Positions 18,980-28,914 of a stretch of DNA of 64,000 nucleotides are shown piece after piece. Positions within the stretch are counted from its first letter, which is position 1. Each line of letters begins with the position of its first letter. The DNA is taken from NCBI GenBank assembly GCA_018061945.1, contig JAGOTD010000002.1, positions 62,001-126,000 of the forward strand, given 5' to 3'. The DNA comes from Candidatus Peribacteraceae bacterium (GTDB taxonomy: Bacteria; Patescibacteriota; Gracilibacteria; Peribacterales; Peribacteraceae). The translations under genes were made by a program, and so were the position numbers. The notes under the pieces are model-generated. The model saw nothing but the letters and a program-made list of their open reading frames with translations, ran no database searches and had not been told where the DNA came from.

Positions 18980-19591
18980 TTAAAGTCGCACCTCACCTCG
19001 CTGAATCATTTCTAAGAGCGCCGGATACCACTCTTTTTCCAGTTCCTGCACACGAATACGCAGCGCGTCGGCAGAATCATCAGCAAGCACTGGGCATTGT
19101 TTTTGCATGAGTATTTTTCCTGTATCGACCTCTTCTTCCACTATGTGCAAGCTGATGCCAGATTCTGTTTCTTTGGCTTGTAAAACGGCTTCATGTACGT
19201 GCTTTCCGTACATGCCCTTGCCGCCGTATTTTGGCAGGAGTGACGGATGTACATTGATGATGTGGCCACGAAACTGCATCAGAAAAACTGGTGACAGAAT
19301 ATGGAGCCAGCCCATGAGCGCCACTATTGGTGTGCCACTTACTCCTGTGCGCGTCTGTAGTGTGCGAATAGCTGCTGTTAATCGCATATCATATTCTTCG
19401 GTTGGTTCATTTGCTTTATGGTCAATCACGATATGTGCGATGCCTGCAGCTTGCGCCTTAGCTATACATTCACGATCATCTTTGTCAGTAATCATCCCTA
19501 AGCATTTTGCCGTCAGCTTGCCGTTTTTCATAGCCTCGATGGTGGCTTGAAATGTCGTACCGCGCGATGAGCAAAGGACAATGAAGTTCAT
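18980..19591 (-). CDS. purN: Phosphoribosylglycinamide formyltransferase
   Basis: Transfers a formyl group from 10-formyl-THF to GAR in purine synthesis. 203 residues. The catalytic signature is clear: NVHPSLLPKYGGKGMYG (Asn and His of the active site) and EEEVDTGKIL (the Asp). The N-terminal phosphate loop reads CSSRGTTFQA instead of the usual GxGSNxQA, a departure that keeps the last three residues similar. No other purine gene lies nearby. Upstream on the same strand, 96 nt away, is the CofE/FolC2-like ligase, so a folate link is plausible. Confidence 0.9.
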   Translation of the reverse strand: MNFIVLCSSRGTTFQATIEAMKNGKLTAKCLGMITDKDDRECIAKAQAAGIAHIVIDHKANEPTEEYDMRLTAAIRTLQTRTGVSGTPIVALMGWLHILSPVFLMQFRGHIINVHPSLLPKYGGKGMYGKHVHEAVLQAKETESGISLHIVEEEVDTGKILMQKQCPVLADDSADALRIRVQELEKEWYPALLEMIQRGEVRL

Positions 19592-19595
19592 GGGA

Positions 19596-19691
19596 ACATG
19601 GTACAGTAGGTAAGGTAGGTATAGTAAGTACAGTAGGTAAAAATTAACTACCTATCGCACATACCTTACCTACAATACTTACCTTACTTAC
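19596..19691. repeat. Inverted arrays of GGTAAGTA-type words between the ligase gene and purN
   Basis: Left arm 19602-19640 repeats GTA(A/G)GTA-type words (GGTAAGGTAGGTATAGTAAG). The right arm 19650-19691 is their reverse complement (CTACCTATCG, ACCTTACCTACAATACTTACC). The arms can pair into a long imperfect stem. Related arrays lie at 22156, 24265 and 35513. Confidence 0.8.
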
Positions 19692-20446
19692 ATCGGAAAC
19701 AAATCCTGTTCCTTCTCAATTCCCTCCACCCAGCCCGTCCATGCACTCAAATTAAAACCGTGATCGCGCACGATGCAGGCTGGAATCATTTGCCCTGCAT
19801 TGCCCATCAGCATATTGGCTGCAGTCGCGAGCTGATCTGCAATTGCTTCGGTTGTAATGTGCAGTGGTTTGCCATGAATATCCTTCTTACCGTTTTGACT
19901 GATAAGCGGATCAATGCCGGAAACTGCGAGTGCGAAAGCCGTCACTCCCAAACGTCGAGGATGACAGCAGGAATCAGAAATAATCACCGCGATTTTTCCG
20001 TTCATGGATTGTTCAATCTTGGTACGCAATTTTTTTGCTGATGCAGCCGGATCCATCGGCCAGCCGATGGCGGTATTTTTTTCTACATTCGATTCATCGA
20101 GTCCGGCATTCGCCGTGAGAATTGTGCCGACTTCCATACCACTTGGTCGTAGTTCGGTAAGTAATGCGCCGGGGCAAGTATTAATCACGCTGCCGTTCAT
20201 GCGGATCATTTCTTGAATCACCGCTTGGCAAAACGCTGGGCTGCGGCCGCAGGCGTGGCTGTATTCCTCTGCTTTCTTGGATGGCTTCATCGAAGTGAGA
20301 TCGATACTTGTTCCTTCCGTAAGCGCGACAACTTTGGATGACACCACGAGAATATCGCCCGATTGAATTGAAATGTTCGATGAAAAGATGGAAGCGAGAT
20401 TATCGCCGTTGCTCAGGATCGAAGTTTGGATCGGGAGTAATTGCAT
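19688..20446 (-). CDS. CofE/FolC2-like gamma-glutamyl ligase
   Basis: 252 residues of the coenzyme F420-0:L-glutamate ligase family (COG1478). Recognised by the opening (pattern P-I-x-T, then GDILVVSSKVVALTEG), TANAGLDESN, and the metal-site region ISDSCCHPRRLGVTAFA. No other F420 gene is in the window. In some bacteria without FolC, members of this family have been proposed as folate polyglutamate ligases (FolC2); the purN neighbour fits that reading. The substrate cannot be settled from sequence. The stop codon lies at the edge of the inverted-word array. Confidence 0.8.
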   Translation of the reverse strand: MQLLPIQTSILSNGDNLASIFSSNISIQSGDILVVSSKVVALTEGTSIDLTSMKPSKKAEEYSHACGRSPAFCQAVIQEMIRMNGSVINTCPGALLTELRPSGMEVGTILTANAGLDESNVEKNTAIGWPMDPAASAKKLRTKIEQSMNGKIAVIISDSCCHPRRLGVTAFALAVSGIDPLISQNGKKDIHGKPLHITTEAIADQLATAANMLMGNAGQMIPACIVRDHGFNLSAWTGWVEGIEKEQDLFPM

Positions 20447-20483
20447 ATCGTGAACTTACAATAGATTTCGCAATGTGTCATCC

Positions 20484-20710
20484 GCCCCTCACCCCCTAAC
20501 CCCTCTCCTCGCTACGCGAGGCAGAGGGGAGCTTTAAATGTGATTGTTCGCAGTCATCAGTTGATTTTCCTTTTGCGCCAATCTTTGTCGCAGACTTTTG
20601 GCTTTTTGAAGAGCAAGAGGGAATTGATGAATGAGATTTATGTCTTAAATCATACTATAAGTCACCCCTCTCCTTGCTAAAGCAAGGAGAGGGGCCGGGG
20701 GTGAGGGGCG
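20484..20710. mobile_element. 227-bp MITE-like deletion derivative of the DUF559 unit
   Basis: Type A termini at 20484-20533 and 20663-20710 in inverted orientation. Inside the left end, AGCTTTAAATGTGATTGTTC matches the left interior of the unit at 52073. Inside the right end, TTGTCGCAGA, TGATGAATGAGATTTATG and CATACTATAAGTCACCCC match the first codons and 5' flank of the DUF559 gene. About 290 bp of the gene centre is missing. No protein can be made. No clear target-site duplication is seen. Confidence 0.85.
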
Positions 20711-20825
20711 GCAGTGAGCGTTCGGACGGACGGGTCGAACCATGATACCGAAGTAATCCTTCAACTGCGCTCAGGATGACACACTGAATATCCAATTACC
20801 AATTTCATCTTTGGATAATAATTGA

Positions 20826-21485
20826 TTAATAACTACTCGCTATCGATGATGCCAAGCTCGATACTCTGGAAACAGAACTTGAACTGCTGATTGCAGACGC
20901 TTCGCTCGTCCAGAATTTTGCGACTGCTTGTTTTTGCAGCAGGATCACCTGTGTCTCCTTGGTGCCATCCACAACATCCACGCTATGTACCGTAAGAGCA
21001 ACGCTGTTAGTGGCAGTAGGACTTAAGAACGTAAAGCTCGACGGAACTTCTGGCAGGAGCATCTTCATGCCGGCTTTGGCAGGAAGCGTCCATCGCAGGA
21101 AGTTGTACTGGGTTTTGCTGCTCGTTACTTTATCGATGGTCGTATTAGTTACTTCTGTCCGATTCCAGTTATCTGGCAGGCTCACGTACACAGGAGAATT
21201 CGAGGTGTTTTCTAGGGACACTAGTCCAGCTGTGTTTTTACGCGCCAAGACAACAGTGAGCGAGGCGGGACCGTCGTGCTCGATACCGATAATCCGGTTG
21301 ATCGGAGTTTTGGCGTCCGTTTTCTGGGTCGAAAAGCGCATGCGATCCACTAAGCCCAAACCGCTTAAAACAGCGATAGAGAGAACAGCAATCGTCAAAT
21401 GCATACGAACATGCATACGTCTCTTGCGAGATGCAGCCGATGGACGTTTGAAAGACAAAAAGCCTTTTGTTCGCTTGCGTGGCAT
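20826..21485 (-). CDS. Membrane-anchored protein of unknown function
   Basis: 219 residues. A very basic N-terminus (about 28 residues with many Arg and Lys) precedes one hydrophobic segment (about 29-46, LTIAVLSIAVLSGLGLV), which predicts an N-in anchored protein with an outer domain. That domain looks beta-rich (SPVYVSLPDNW, FLRWTLPAKAGMKMLLPEVP), followed by a Ser-rich end (SSSSVSRVSSLASSIASSY). No family is recognised. It stands alone; a DUF559-type deletion element lies downstream. Confidence 0.75.
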   Translation of the reverse strand: MPRKRTKGFLSFKRPSAASRKRRMHVRMHLTIAVLSIAVLSGLGLVDRMRFSTQKTDAKTPINRIIGIEHDGPASLTVVLARKNTAGLVSLENTSNSPVYVSLPDNWNRTEVTNTTIDKVTSSKTQYNFLRWTLPAKAGMKMLLPEVPSSFTFLSPTATNSVALTVHSVDVVDGTKETQVILLQKQAVAKFWTSEASAISSSSSVSRVSSLASSIASSY

Positions 21486-21587
21486 GATTGCATCGTATGC
21501 TAGCTGGAATACTGTTGATGTCGAGAGGAAGTGATGCGGATGAATTGCAAATGTATTGAATCACTGCGAAATGACACTCAGGCGCTA

Positions 21588-21684
21588 CGGAAACCGACGA
21601 AACCAACGAGTCCAAGGAAACCAAGGAATGTTGATAATCTTTGGACTCGTTGGTTTCTTTGGAATCCTCGGTTTCCTTTTTTTT
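21588..21684. repeat. Inverted array of GAAACCAAG-type words
   Basis: Left arm 21589-21626 (GAAACCGACGAAACCAACG and so on) and right arm 21639-21678 (its complement, ending CGGTTTCC) form a long hairpin followed by eight T residues. It could terminate plus-strand transcription. It lies between two divergent genes. Confidence 0.75.
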
Positions 21685-21747
21685 CACTAATAATCATTGC
21701 ACGGAAAAGTTTCATCGTTGTATAGTGAAACAACTGCTTATTTCTGC

Positions 21748-21753
21748 TATACT
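21748..21753 (+). promoter_or_regulatory. -10 box 9 nt before the zinc-ribbon start
   Basis: TATACT with a weak -35 (GTGAAA, 17-nt spacer). It predicts an almost leaderless mRNA. Confidence 0.45.
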
Positions 21754-21762
21754 AAGACTCTT

Positions 21763-22155
21763 ATGGACTACAACCCTCACTCACTACACCAAATTCTCAC
21801 TCGTATCCGCGAACAAATGCGTTGCCCACAGTGCGGCACGCGTGTGGCTGTGGATTTCCCGTCCATTAAGCTCGCGGGCGAGGACTTTGTGCTTTTACAA
21901 CTTAAATGCGAGAGCTGCAATGCCTTCATCGTTTTGCACGTCAACTTAACCGACGGCAAGTCATCCGCTGTTCCTCACAACGAATCTGACGGCAAGCGCA
22001 ATATTTCTTCGACTCTTCACTTAGATGAGCAGGAAATGAATACATTGCGATCGGCTTTGCAAACAAGCGGCGGTTCATTCGAGAAGTTATTCCAGAAAGT
22101 GCAAAGTGATGTAGCCGGTGGCGAGTTGCCAGGCGGTCCGTTGATGCTAGGGTAG
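21763..22155 (+). CDS. Small zinc-ribbon protein
   Basis: 130 residues from the ATG that follows the -10 box. CPQCGTRV (about 20-27) and CESCNAF (about 49-55) form a four-Cys zinc ribbon. The rest is polar and ends in a Gly-rich GGELPGGPLMLG. No family beyond a generic zinc ribbon is recognised. A nucleic-acid or protein-binding adaptor is possible. Confidence 0.8.
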   Translation: MDYNPHSLHQILTRIREQMRCPQCGTRVAVDFPSIKLAGEDFVLLQLKCESCNAFIVLHVNLTDGKSSAVPHNESDGKRNISSTLHLDEQEMNTLRSALQTSGGSFEKLFQKVQSDVAGGELPGGPLMLG

Positions 22156-22326
22156 GTCTTGTAGGTAAGGTAAGTACGGTAGGTATAGTAAGTAAGGTAG
22201 GTAATAATTTTCTACAATCTGCAGCCCCACGGGGTCCATTTTATGTATTGATTTCATCTGGCCGATGACGAATTACGAAGCACGCTTTAGTCGTACTTCG
22301 TAATTCGAGATTCGAGATTCGTAATT
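22156..22326. repeat. GGTAAGTA-type array followed by CGTAATTCG array
   Basis: Words of the GTAGGTA/AGTACGG/TATAGTA kind at 22156-22210, and GATTCG/CGTAATTCG words at 22264-22326 (the first part inverted: GACGAATTACGAAGC). It fills the convergent gap between the zinc-ribbon gene and the DUF4173 gene. Confidence 0.75.
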
Positions 22327-22355
22327 CTTCTCTGTCGCAATCAAAGCTACTACTT

Positions 22356-24233
22356 TTATTGCACAACTAAATCCCTACACCCCGTTGCTTGTGGCAGGGT
22401 TTTTACATCGGGAGGAATTGCATTGCCCTTCTCATCATATGGCACATTCACGCCAATCTTGAGAAAATAATAATCTCTGTTGATATTGTCTAGTACTTCC
22501 TCCGAGTACTCATATCGAGGAGCACTGAAAACAAACGGATACTTCGATTCGTATTGTATGGTCGCAGTCTGATCTTGCAAACTGAGCTGACTTCGCACTT
22601 GATACAGCTGAATATCCTCAACCAGACACTTCGGCAGTTCTTTAAAGAGCTTTGGATTTTGCTCAACCATACGCAGCGCAGTCTGATCTGCCATATTCCA
22701 TTGCTGCCATGTTACTGACGGATTGTTCATCTCATGAAGATCGCTTATTCGCGTCGCTATATTACGCATGGCTAATTTGACAGCAGCAAGCTCAGTTTTC
22801 GCAGCATCATCCATTTTTTTGCTCTCCAGAACACTCTGATATCTTTTTTGTGCATCCAGAATGAGATTTCTCCACTGCGAAGATGCATCAGTTGAGAGCA
22901 GGGAGATGTAATACAAATCTTTCACACGACCGTTTGGTGGCTGCGCTTTTGCGATCATTGCATCCATATTTATCGTATTTAAACCTATCACTGCAATGGC
23001 CGAGACAATGCCAAGACCCGCGAAAAACTTCTCTTCGCGTACGCGCTTGTAAACGGCAAACACAAACAGCAACACAAACAGTGCGGCCAGCCACCAAATG
23101 AATGCTTCGCCGATAATACGTACACGTGTAATGCCGTAGGTATCCATATACAGGTAATCACGCTTCAGAGCGGACGCCAGCATGAGGAAGAGTTCGATGA
23201 TCAGTAGCACATTTACTGCCGTCAATTCGCGCTTGCGGGTGATTGTTTCTAGGCTGCGAGCACGCAGAATAACAATGTACGAAAGTAATCCGCCGAAGAA
23301 CGAGGCGGTCAAAAGTTCGATAAATCCTTTGCGCACATAATCCGAATACGTGAGGTTGTAGATCTGAATATTCTCGTGCGATCCAAATAAGTATTTGGCC
23401 TGAATGACTAAGAAGATGGCAAAAAGGACGACGATCGACAGTGTCGGGAAAAACAATTCGTGAAATTTAAGGAAGCGAAAGGCATGGCTATCATCCGACT
23501 GTGTCACAACGAATCTCATGGTTAAGACAATCGTCAAAACGATGGCAATGAGCAAGCTATAGCCAAAACGCGGTACTACTTCCTTGGAAATTTCATCTAT
23601 GACATGCTTAAAGACCGGATCGGCCTGCGACAGAAGTGCACTGAAGAAAAAAAGTGCAATAAAGGTAAGGACAACAGTTTTCAGCACACTGATGAGCATA
23701 CCGCCCTGGCTATTTTTCATATTTTTCGAAAGTGATAAGATATGCGGAATATGATCAAAAATTCCGGAAATATACCGACCAATCATTGTAACCATCCACA
23801 GTCCGCGCCACTGTATCGTGTCTACACTCTGCACGAGAAAGAGTAAAATAATCACGAAGGCAGCGCTGATGCTATTGAAAACAAACAGGAAATCATTGCC
23901 TCGAACGCCGAGTAAAATACTCACAATCACGCCGCACAGAGCCAAAAACAACACGCCTGGCGTGCGCTGCTTTTTATCCATACACAGGACAATGCCTGCC
24001 TGCAGCAAAGCGCCGAAAATCCCAAGTCCGATTCCGGCATTCAGCGGATACCCAAAGAGGTTAAATGCAAGCAAAATACCAAGCAGACTATAAGGAAGTA
24101 GTTTTGGAAAGACGACCGGCTGTTTTTCTGTTGCCGGAAAAACGGCACGCCTTTTAAGAAAGGCATAGATAAAGATTACAGGCAACGAGAGAAACGCTAC
24201 GATTGCGAGAAACGTAAACAATGCAAAGAACAT
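22356..24233 (-). CDS. Polytopic membrane protein, DUF4153/DUF4173-like
   Basis: 625 residues with about ten or more transmembrane segments in the first 460 residues and a soluble C-terminal tail of about 165. The segment TYGITRVRIIGEAFIWW and the loop GVRGNDFLFVFN match the DUF4153/4173 pattern as I know it. The function of that family is not established. The tail (about 465-625) has helices, then a probable beta part (QYESKYPFVFSAPRYEY). It stands alone on the minus strand, divergent from rpoC. Confidence 0.75.
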   Translation of the reverse strand: MFFALFTFLAIVAFLSLPVIFIYAFLKRRAVFPATEKQPVVFPKLLPYSLLGILLAFNLFGYPLNAGIGLGIFGALLQAGIVLCMDKKQRTPGVLFLALCGVIVSILLGVRGNDFLFVFNSISAAFVIILLFLVQSVDTIQWRGLWMVTMIGRYISGIFDHIPHILSLSKNMKNSQGGMLISVLKTVVLTFIALFFFSALLSQADPVFKHVIDEISKEVVPRFGYSLLIAIVLTIVLTMRFVVTQSDDSHAFRFLKFHELFFPTLSIVVLFAIFLVIQAKYLFGSHENIQIYNLTYSDYVRKGFIELLTASFFGGLLSYIVILRARSLETITRKRELTAVNVLLIIELFLMLASALKRDYLYMDTYGITRVRIIGEAFIWWLAALFVLLFVFAVYKRVREEKFFAGLGIVSAIAVIGLNTINMDAMIAKAQPPNGRVKDLYYISLLSTDASSQWRNLILDAQKRYQSVLESKKMDDAAKTELAAVKLAMRNIATRISDLHEMNNPSVTWQQWNMADQTALRMVEQNPKLFKELPKCLVEDIQLYQVRSQLSLQDQTATIQYESKYPFVFSAPRYEYSEEVLDNINRDYYFLKIGVNVPYDEKGNAIPPDVKTLPQATGCRDLVVQ

Positions 24234-24341
24234 AGAGAGTGGGGGACGAAGGGAGAAGTGTAGGGAAGGAAGGTATGGTATGTAAAGTAGGTACAGTAGG
24301 TAAGGCGGGTAAAAATGATATTATAAATCCTGCAATCTCCA

Positions 24342-24363
24342 GAGCGGCCGTTCCCGGCCGCGG
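24342..24363. repeat. Short GAGCG hairpin
   Basis: GAGCGGCCG-ttcc-CGGCCGCGG. Same layout as those at 17947, 18908 and 58318. Confidence 0.5.
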
Positions 24364-24682
24364 TGTGCAATCATTGCGTCGCGCAGCAACACAGATTTCA
24401 TCGCTCTTTGACTGCGCTCGGGCTGACACATCATCATTCGTAATTCGAACCTCGAGATTCGCAATTCGCGCAATTATGATTATTCATCAAAAATTAGGCT
24501 GACAAGTCCAAGTACGCAATGTACTCATATAAATACTTGTCAAAGGATCAAAATTCGTGCTACCTTATGCCAACTATCGGACGTTCCTCTCGCGATTTAG
24601 ACGATCGCACTGGAGGAGCGGACGCTTCTGTGCGTGCAATTTTCCGCTTGATTTAGGGCAAAAACACTACTTACTGGAAGAA

Positions 24683-24812
24683 CTACCAAATCCCAAATCC
24701 CAACTACCAAAAGAATCTGACCTTAAGGAAACAAAAAACCAAAAACTAGTAACGAAAAACCTTTCAATCCCAAGTCCCAATCCCAAAGTCCTAACCCCCA
24801 TCCCTAACCCCC
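24683..24812. repeat. Degenerate CCCAAATCC/CCCTAACCC array before rpoC
   Basis: About 130 bp of imperfect 6-9-nt words rich in CCCAA, changing to CCCTAAC near the gene. Being directly upstream, it would form the leader of rpoC if transcription starts before it. The complement-type word (GGGTTTGGGATAGGG) occurs right after carB at 58256. Confidence 0.7.
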
Positions 24813-24819
24813 ATACAGT

Positions 24820-27800
24820 ATGGCCTTCACTCCTCGCACCTCCGACTCCTTCGATGCAGTCGCGCTATCTGTCGCCAGTCCAGAGGACGTGGTCGGCTGG
24901 TCTCGTGGCGAAGTCACAAAGCCGGAGACTGTTAACTACCGCACACAGCGTGCCGAACCAGATGGGCTCTTCTGTGAGCGCATCTTCGGTCCTACCAAAA
25001 ACTTCCAGTGTTTCTGCGGCAAGTATAAGGGTATCCGCTACAGCGGAGTTATTTGCGAAAAGTGTGGTGTCGAGGTCACTCGTTCCATCGTCCGCCGCGA
25101 GCGCATGGGTCACATCAACTTGGCTGTTCCGGTTACGCACATTTGGTTCCTCCGTTCGTCGCCTTCCCGTATCGGCTTACTCCTCGATCTCTCCATCAAA
25201 ACTCTTGAACAGATCGTCTACTTCTCGGCCTACATTGTCGTCACTGTTGATGAGGAAGGCAAAGCAGGAGCCGAGAAAGAGCTGCTCCAGGAAATCGAGG
25301 CACGCAAGAACCAGGTCAAGCGCGACCACGAGGATGCAATGGCAACGCTCAAGGCTGGCAAGGCAACACGCGATCAGCTCGATGCTTTGGACAAATCCAC
25401 AGCCGAGAAGTTTGAAACACTTAAACTCAACCACAAAGATGCGATCGACGACCTCAAAAATCTTCACGTTGGATCTGTTCTCTCCGAGCTCAAATTCCGC
25501 GAAATGAACATGAAATTCGGTCATTTGTTCCGCGCTGGAACCGGCGCCGAATCCATCCGCGAAATCGTGATGTCGATCGACTACGATCGTTTGGTCGAAG
25601 ATTTGGGCAAGGAACGTCAGCAGAGTAGCGGTCAGAGACTCAAGAAAGTTATGAAACGCCTCAAGCTCATCCAGTCACTTCGCCAAGCCAATATTAAGCC
25701 AGAGTGGATGATCCTCACCCGTATTCCGGTTATCCCACCAGATTTGCGCCCGATGGTGCAGCTCGATGGCGGTCGCTTTGCGGCGTCCGACTTAAACGAT
25801 TTGTATCGCCGCGTTATCAACCGTAACAACCGTCTCAAAAAACTGATGAGCATTGGAGCTCCGGAAGTCATCAACCGTAACGAAAAGAGAATGCTTCAGG
25901 AATCCGTCGACACCCTCCTCAACAATTCCGCTCGCGCCGGTAAGGCTCTGTTCACCGCAGGAGACAGACGCAAACTCCGCTCGCTTTCCGACATGTTAAA
26001 GGGAAAGCAGGGTCGTTTCCGCCAGAACTTGCTTGGTAAGCGTGTCGACTACTCCGGTCGTTCGGTTATCGTGGTTGGTCCGCACCTCAATATCGACGAA
26101 TGTGGTCTGCCAAAGGAAATGGCCATGAAACTCTTTAAGCCATTCGTTATCGGTCGCCTTATTCGCGACGAGCTTGCACACAACGTCAAGAGCGCTGAGC
26201 GTATGGTTATAGAAGGAAGCAAGCGCGTATGGGACATTTTGGAAGAAGTGATTCAAAATAAGTACGTGCTCCTTAACCGCGCTCCGACACTTCACCGCCT
26301 TGGTATTCAGGCTTTCAAGCCAAAACTTATTGAAGGTTTAGCTATTCAGCTCCACCCGCTTGTGTGTACCGCCTTCAACGCCGACTTTGACGGAGATCAG
26401 ATGGCCGTGCACGTGCCACTCTCCGACCAGGCCCAGCGCGAAGCGCGTATCTTCATGAGTGCTGCCAAAAACGTGCTCAAGCCATCTGCCGGCGAACCGA
26501 TCATCACTCCAGTGCAAGACATGGTGCTTGGTTGTTACTTCCTGACCAAAATTCACGATGGTCGTAAAGGCGAGGGCATGATCTTTGGAAGCCCGACCGA
26601 GGCCGAATTGGCATGCGATTACGGAACAGTCGATCTACAAGCCAAAATTAAGGTTCGCGTTCCCAAGGAGAATCAGACACTCAAAGACGGCGAAACGCCA
26701 GAAAATGAAATCATCGAGACATCGGTCGGTCGTCTCTTGTTCCAGGAAATTCTGCCACCAGAGCTTGGTCGTATGAACCAGACACTCAAGAAAGGAAACT
26801 TGTCGGTTCTTATCGCTCGCGCTCTCGAAGTAGTTGGAACCGAGCGCACTGCCAAACTTGCCAACGATATCAAGAATATCGGTTTCAAATTTGCAACTGT
26901 TTCGGGTATTTCCATCGCTTCGTCGGACATCAACGTGCCAGAAGAGAAGACAGCATTGCTCGAAGAAGCTAACGAAAAAGTCCGCAAGATCAACAATCAG
27001 CACTGGAAAGGTTGGATCACGGCAGACGAACGCTATCAGCACGCTATCCGCATCTGGAGCAAGGTAAAGAGCGAAATCGCCGGTCACATGATCACGGCCT
27101 TCACCAAGGACGACATGAACGGTATCACCTACATGATCGACTCGGGTGCTCGTGGTAACTGGGGTCAGATTACGCAGCTCGCCGGCATGAAGGGTCTGGT
27201 CGCTAACCCATCTGGTCGCACGATCGAACTGCCGATCCAGAGTAACTTAAAAGAAGGATTCACGATCTTGGAATACTTTATCGCCACTCACGGAGGACGT
27301 AAGGGTAAGTCCGACACCGCTCTCAAAACTGCTGAAGCCGGTTACCTCACTCGTCGTTTGGTTGACGCAGTGCAGGACATCATCATCAAAGAAGATGATT
27401 GTAACGCGACAGCCAGCCATATGGTCACACGTATCGATTCCGAGCGTATTGGAGAGAAGTTCGAAAACCGTATCTTCGGTCGCACACTCAATGATGATGT
27501 TGTTGTCGGAAAGACAGTTATTGCCAAGCGCAACACCGAAATCGATGCCGATGTCATCGCCGAACTCATCAAGCACAAAATCCAGGAAGTCTCACTGCGC
27601 TCCGTGATGACGTGTATGACCGACGCCGGTATTTGTATCAAGTGTTACGGTCGTGACCTTTCGGATAACAAGACCGTCAAGACAGGAACACCAGTTGGTA
27701 TCATCGCGGCTCAGTCTATCGGTGAGCCAGGTACACAGCTGACCATGAGAACGTTCCACATGGGAGGAGTCGCCGAAGGATCAGACATTACCCAAGGTTT

Positions 27801-28752
27801 GACTCGCGTCGAAGAAATCTTCGAAGCGCGTTCTCCACGCACGCCAGCTACTCTCTCCGATATTACCGGTCGCATTAAGGCTTGGCACAAAAGCGGCCAG
27901 TCGTTTGTGCAAGTCACAGGCGAAGAGCTCGGTCAGGACGTCTACCTTATTCCAGCCGGCTACCAAGTAGTCGTTAAAAAGGGCGACGAAGTGAAGGAGC
28001 GCATGGTGCTCATAAAAGCCGTTGCCGATAAGAGCACGGTCAAGGCACTGATTGCCGGAAAGGTCACAGAAGTAACCAAAGAGCGCATTATCGTCAGTCA
28101 CTCGGCTATTCAGGAGCGCACGTACGAATTCAATGCTCGCGAATCACTCCTCGTCAAAAACGGCGATATCGTCAAAGCCGGTCAGGCACTCAACGCCGGT
28201 CACTATAACCTGCAAGAGCTCCTCGAAAAGCAGGGATCGTACGCAGTGCAGAACTACGTCGTACAGGAAGTACAGCACATCTACGCGTCTCAGGGTCAGA
28301 CCATCAACGATAAGCACCTGGAAATTATCGCTCGCAAAATGTTCAGCAAGATCCGTATTCTCGACGGTGGTGAAACAACGCTGCTTGCCGGAGAAGTCGT
28401 CGATATCTCGGACGTTCGCCGCGCAAATAGTGCGCTTATCAAGTCCAAGGGCAAGAAGAAGGACTACACGCTTGCAACTTACGAACAGCTACTCCTCGGT
28501 TTGACTCGTGTGTCTCTCGCAACAGAGTCTTGGCTCGCCGGTGCATCGTTCCAGGAAACGATCCGCGTGCTCGTCGAAGCTGCGACAACCGGTGCAGTCG
28601 ACTACTTGAAGGGTCTTAAGGAAAACGTCATTATCGGTCGTCTCATCCCAGCTGGAGAAATCTACCGCGAGCGTTTCCACGACGAAAAGCCTTTGGATGC
28701 TCTGGTTGATCCAGATATGCAGCCAGAGGAAGAAGTATCTCGCAAGCGATAA
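24820..28752 (+). CDS. rpoC: RNA polymerase beta' subunit
   Basis: 1310 residues. The N-terminal zinc site [16 protein letters not shown] (about residues 68-90), the clamp signature [12 protein letters not shown], and the catalytic [15 protein letters not shown] (Mg-binding Asp triad, about residue 525) are all present. The trigger loop region [18 protein letters not shown] also reads normally. The start gives [20 protein letters not shown]. rpoB is not upstream as in nearly all bacteria; a repeat-rich gap and an opposite-strand membrane gene are there instead. Downstream come rpsL, rpsG and fusA, the usual str order. Confidence 0.98.
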   Translation: MAFTPRTSDSFDAVALSVASPEDVVGWSRGEVTKPETVNYRTQRAEPDGLFCERIFGPTKNFQCFCGKYKGIRYSGVICEKCGVEVTRSIVRRERMGHINLAVPVTHIWFLRSSPSRIGLLLDLSIKTLEQIVYFSAYIVVTVDEEGKAGAEKELLQEIEARKNQVKRDHEDAMATLKAGKATRDQLDALDKSTAEKFETLKLNHKDAIDDLKNLHVGSVLSELKFREMNMKFGHLFRAGTGAESIREIVMSIDYDRLVEDLGKERQQSSGQRLKKVMKRLKLIQSLRQANIKPEWMILTRIPVIPPDLRPMVQLDGGRFAASDLNDLYRRVINRNNRLKKLMSIGAPEVINRNEKRMLQESVDTLLNNSARAGKALFTAGDRRKLRSLSDMLKGKQGRFRQNLLGKRVDYSGRSVIVVGPHLNIDECGLPKEMAMKLFKPFVIGRLIRDELAHNVKSAERMVIEGSKRVWDILEEVIQNKYVLLNRAPTLHRLGIQAFKPKLIEGLAIQLHPLVCTAFNADFDGDQMAVHVPLSDQAQREARIFMSAAKNVLKPSAGEPIITPVQDMVLGCYFLTKIHDGRKGEGMIFGSPTEAELACDYGTVDLQAKIKVRVPKENQTLKDGETPENEIIETSVGRLLFQEILPPELGRMNQTLKKGNLSVLIARALEVVGTERTAKLANDIKNIGFKFATVSGISIASSDINVPEEKTALLEEANEKVRKINNQHWKGWITADERYQHAIRIWSKVKSEIAGHMITAFTKDDMNGITYMIDSGARGNWGQITQLAGMKGLVANPSGRTIELPIQSNLKEGFTILEYFIATHGGRKGKSDTALKTAEAGYLTRRLVDAVQDIIIKEDDCNATASHMVTRIDSERIGEKFENRIFGRTLNDDVVVGKTVIAKRNTEIDADVIAELIKHKIQEVSLRSVMTCMTDAGICIKCYGRDLSDNKTVKTGTPVGIIAAQSIGEPGTQLTMRTFHMGGVAEGSDITQGLTRVEEIFEARSPRTPATLSDITGRIKAWHKSGQSFVQVTGEELGQDVYLIPAGYQVVVKKGDEVKERMVLIKAVADKSTVKALIAGKVTEVTKERIIVSHSAIQERTYEFNARESLLVKNGDIVKAGQALNAGHYNLQELLEKQGSYAVQNYVVQEVQHIYASQGQTINDKHLEIIARKMFSKIRILDGGETTLLAGEVVDISDVRRANSALIKSKGKKKDYTLATYEQLLLGLTRVSLATESWLAGASFQETIRVLVEAATTGAVDYLKGLKENVIIGRLIPAGEIYRERFHDEKPLDALVDPDMQPEEEVSRKR

Positions 28753-28754
28753 GA

Positions 28755-28830
28755 AAGAAGCGGGAAGCGCTAAGCCTTGAGGAATGCTCATCTATACCTA
28801 CCGCTTATCGCTTACAGCTTGCCGCTCTCC
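28755..28830. repeat. Inverted AGCGGTAAGC/GCTTACCGCT words
   Basis: Left arm 28755-28776 (GAAGCGGGAAGCGCTAAGCC), right arm 28797-28828 (CCTACCGCTTATCGCTTACA..). It lies after rpoC and before rpsL. The same word is found inside carB (56626-56655) and at 61943-62056. Confidence 0.7.
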
Positions 28831-28914
28831 CTAACTAGCCTTTACTCACTCTCACTCTTTCACTACTATACTGTCCCATTATACCTTCGACTCATTATCA
28901 TTCTCTCAGTATAA

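Larger units (their letters stand above)
24234..24819. other. 586-bp gap upstream of rpoC, repeat-filled
   Basis: No rpoB end and no credible gene. In order: GGTAAGTA-type words (24265-24316), a GAGCG hairpin (24342-24363), a fragment TTGACTGCGCTCGGGCTGACA (24408-24428), CGTAATTCG-type words (24437-24471), a possible weak promoter near 24535-24560, and a CCCAAATCC/CCCTAACCC array (24683-24812) running up to the rpoC ATG. Confidence 0.7.

Noticed and set aside
19596..22210. CRISPR array candidates in the tandem-word regions
   Set aside because: The units are 6-9 nt, imperfect and without spacers; no cas gene is in the window.
24557..24819. C-terminal remnant of rpoB upstream of rpoC
   Set aside because: The open frame there is made of repeat words and runs on in a wrong frame of rpoC; no RpoB motif is visible.
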